This document shows positions 30,290 to 30,937 of a DNA stretch of 30,937 nucleotides, piece after piece. Source of the DNA: DASPXK01 sp035637315 (GTDB taxonomy: Bacteria > Chloroflexota > UBA6077 > JACCZL01); NCBI GenBank assembly GCA_035637315.1, contig DASPXK010000099.1:1-30937 (forward strand), written 5' to 3'. The notes below the pieces were generated by a model. It ran no database searches and had not been told where the DNA came from. It worked only from the letters and a program-made list of their open reading frames with translations. Every line of letters begins with the position of its first letter. Position 1 is the first letter of the stretch. Both the position numbers and the translations under genes were made by a program.

Positions 30290-30937
30290 ATGGCGACGCG
30301 CAAGCAGAGCAAGCTAGGCCGAGACATGGGGCTGTCCCCAGCTCTGGCCGAGCGGGCATATGCGCTGTTGCTCCGGAGCGGCGGAGGCGCCTCGACGGCA
30401 AAGCTGACGAGGCGTGTTCTCGGCTCCGCGCGGAGCGCGCCCTGGCGGCCCATCTTCGACGCACTTCTCGACGCCGATCCGCGCTTCGAGCGGACCGGGA
30501 GTGGCTGGCGGCTGGCTACACCGCCACGCTCTGGCCATCGCCCGCCTCAAGAGCTCGTTGCGCTGGCACTGGCGACGACCGGCTCGGTTCCCGAGCGGCA
30601 TCGCGTGGTTCGCCTGTCCGCGGTGCGGCTGTCTGGTGATCAGATCGCCGCGCGTTTCGACGTGGTCGTCAACTCACGCCGCCGGCTCGCCCGACATTTG
30701 CTCGAATCCGCCGGCCTGGGTGAGGAAGCGGCCGAAGAGACCCCCTCGTTCGCCGAGATCGCCGAGCCGCTGCGCGAGTTCCTGGGCGACGCCCCCATCA
30801 TCGGCTTCGGGATCGCGGCGGCGCTCGAGTTCCTGACAGTCGAGCTGTCGCGAGCCGGGAAGCCGGGCCTGGCGAACCGCCAGGTCGAGCTCGACATGCT
30901 CGCGCGGCTTCTCCTGACCGAGCGGCGAAAGCCCAGC
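30290..30937 (+). CDS. DnaQ-like exonuclease-fold protein with lost catalytic residues, 3' end cut by window
   Basis: A frame of 216 codons is open to the window end. Residues 1-85 look like a small winged-helix-type domain (LSPALAERAYALLLRSGGGA). Residues 88-216 follow the DnaQ/DEDD exonuclease pattern: LVALALATTG (89-98), VVRLSAVRL, FDVVVN, TPSFAEIAEPLREFLGD, IIGFGIAAALEFL (170-182), LDMLARLLL. The catalytic positions differ: the Asp and Glu of the usual D-x-E-T-T-G are Ala93 and Ala95, and the usual His, Asn and Asp of the second motif are Phe173, Gly174 and Ala178. Related domains often precede a DinG-type helicase, which would lie beyond the window. ATG 30290 is the natural start; the ribosome site is poor. 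Confidence 0.75.
   Translation, partial: MATRKQSKLGRDMGLSPALAERAYALLLRSGGGASTAKLTRRVLGSARSAPWRPIFDALLDADPRFERTGSGWRLATPPRSGHRPPQELVALALATTGSVPERHRVVRLSAVRLSGDQIAARFDVVVNSRRRLARHLLESAGLGEEAAEETPSFAEIAEPLREFLGDAPIIGFGIAAALEFLTVELSRAGKPGLANRQVELDMLARLLLTERRKPS

Overview
This is a GC-rich, gene-dense bacterial window without rRNA, tRNA, CRISPR or insertion sequences. Many genes start with GTG or TTG and follow good Shine-Dalgarno sites. The content fits a Chloroflexota-type genome: molybdenum hydroxylases with a full cox-type maturation set, GlcD/GlcF, AMP-forming ligases, and many intergenic palindromes and short tandem repeats. The phylum is inferred from gene style, not shown by a marker gene.

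Region 1 (1-9266, minus strand) is a CO dehydrogenase/xanthine dehydrogenase-type gene cluster. In transcription order it holds coxG, moeA, coxD (MoxR AAA ATPase), coxE (VWA protein), two XdhC-family proteins, a cytidylyltransferase fused to a NUDIX domain, a molybdopterin-binding MoCF protein, the 2Fe-2S small subunit, and the first 324 codons of the Mo large subunit, cut by the window edge. Several genes overlap by 1-4 bases and are probably translationally coupled. The cluster would make the Mo-pterin cytosine dinucleotide cofactor, insert and mature it, and supply the enzyme. No FAD subunit is in view.

Region 2 (9267-18038) is mixed: an Nramp-like transporter without the usual metal-binding motifs and with a structured leader; a YdcF-like gene broken by an in-frame TGA; an SDR oxidoreductase; a HIT protein; plsX; a GH63-like glycosidase whose frame runs without a stop through a former intergenic spacer into a TPR membrane protein; and a DtxR/MntR-family regulator.

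Region 3 (18141-29342, plus strand) begins divergently from that regulator. It holds a three-subunit enzyme very like 4-hydroxybenzoyl-CoA reductase, including the beta-subunit insert with four cysteines at the 4Fe-4S spacing, followed by a PaaK-type CoA ligase, a lipoprotein of the LivK binding-protein family, a GlcD/GlcF-type oxidase pair and an acyl-CoA synthetase. The set suggests import, CoA activation and reductive dehydroxylation of an aromatic acid. That pathway is an inference.

Region 4 (29343-30937) has a secreted LppX/LprAFG-like protein (minus) and the start of a protein with a DnaQ-like exonuclease fold whose main catalytic residues are missing.

The most striking non-coding signal is a set of spacers built from 7-bp-period tandem repeats and imperfect palindromes. 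These often run into gene 3' ends and supply the stop codon.
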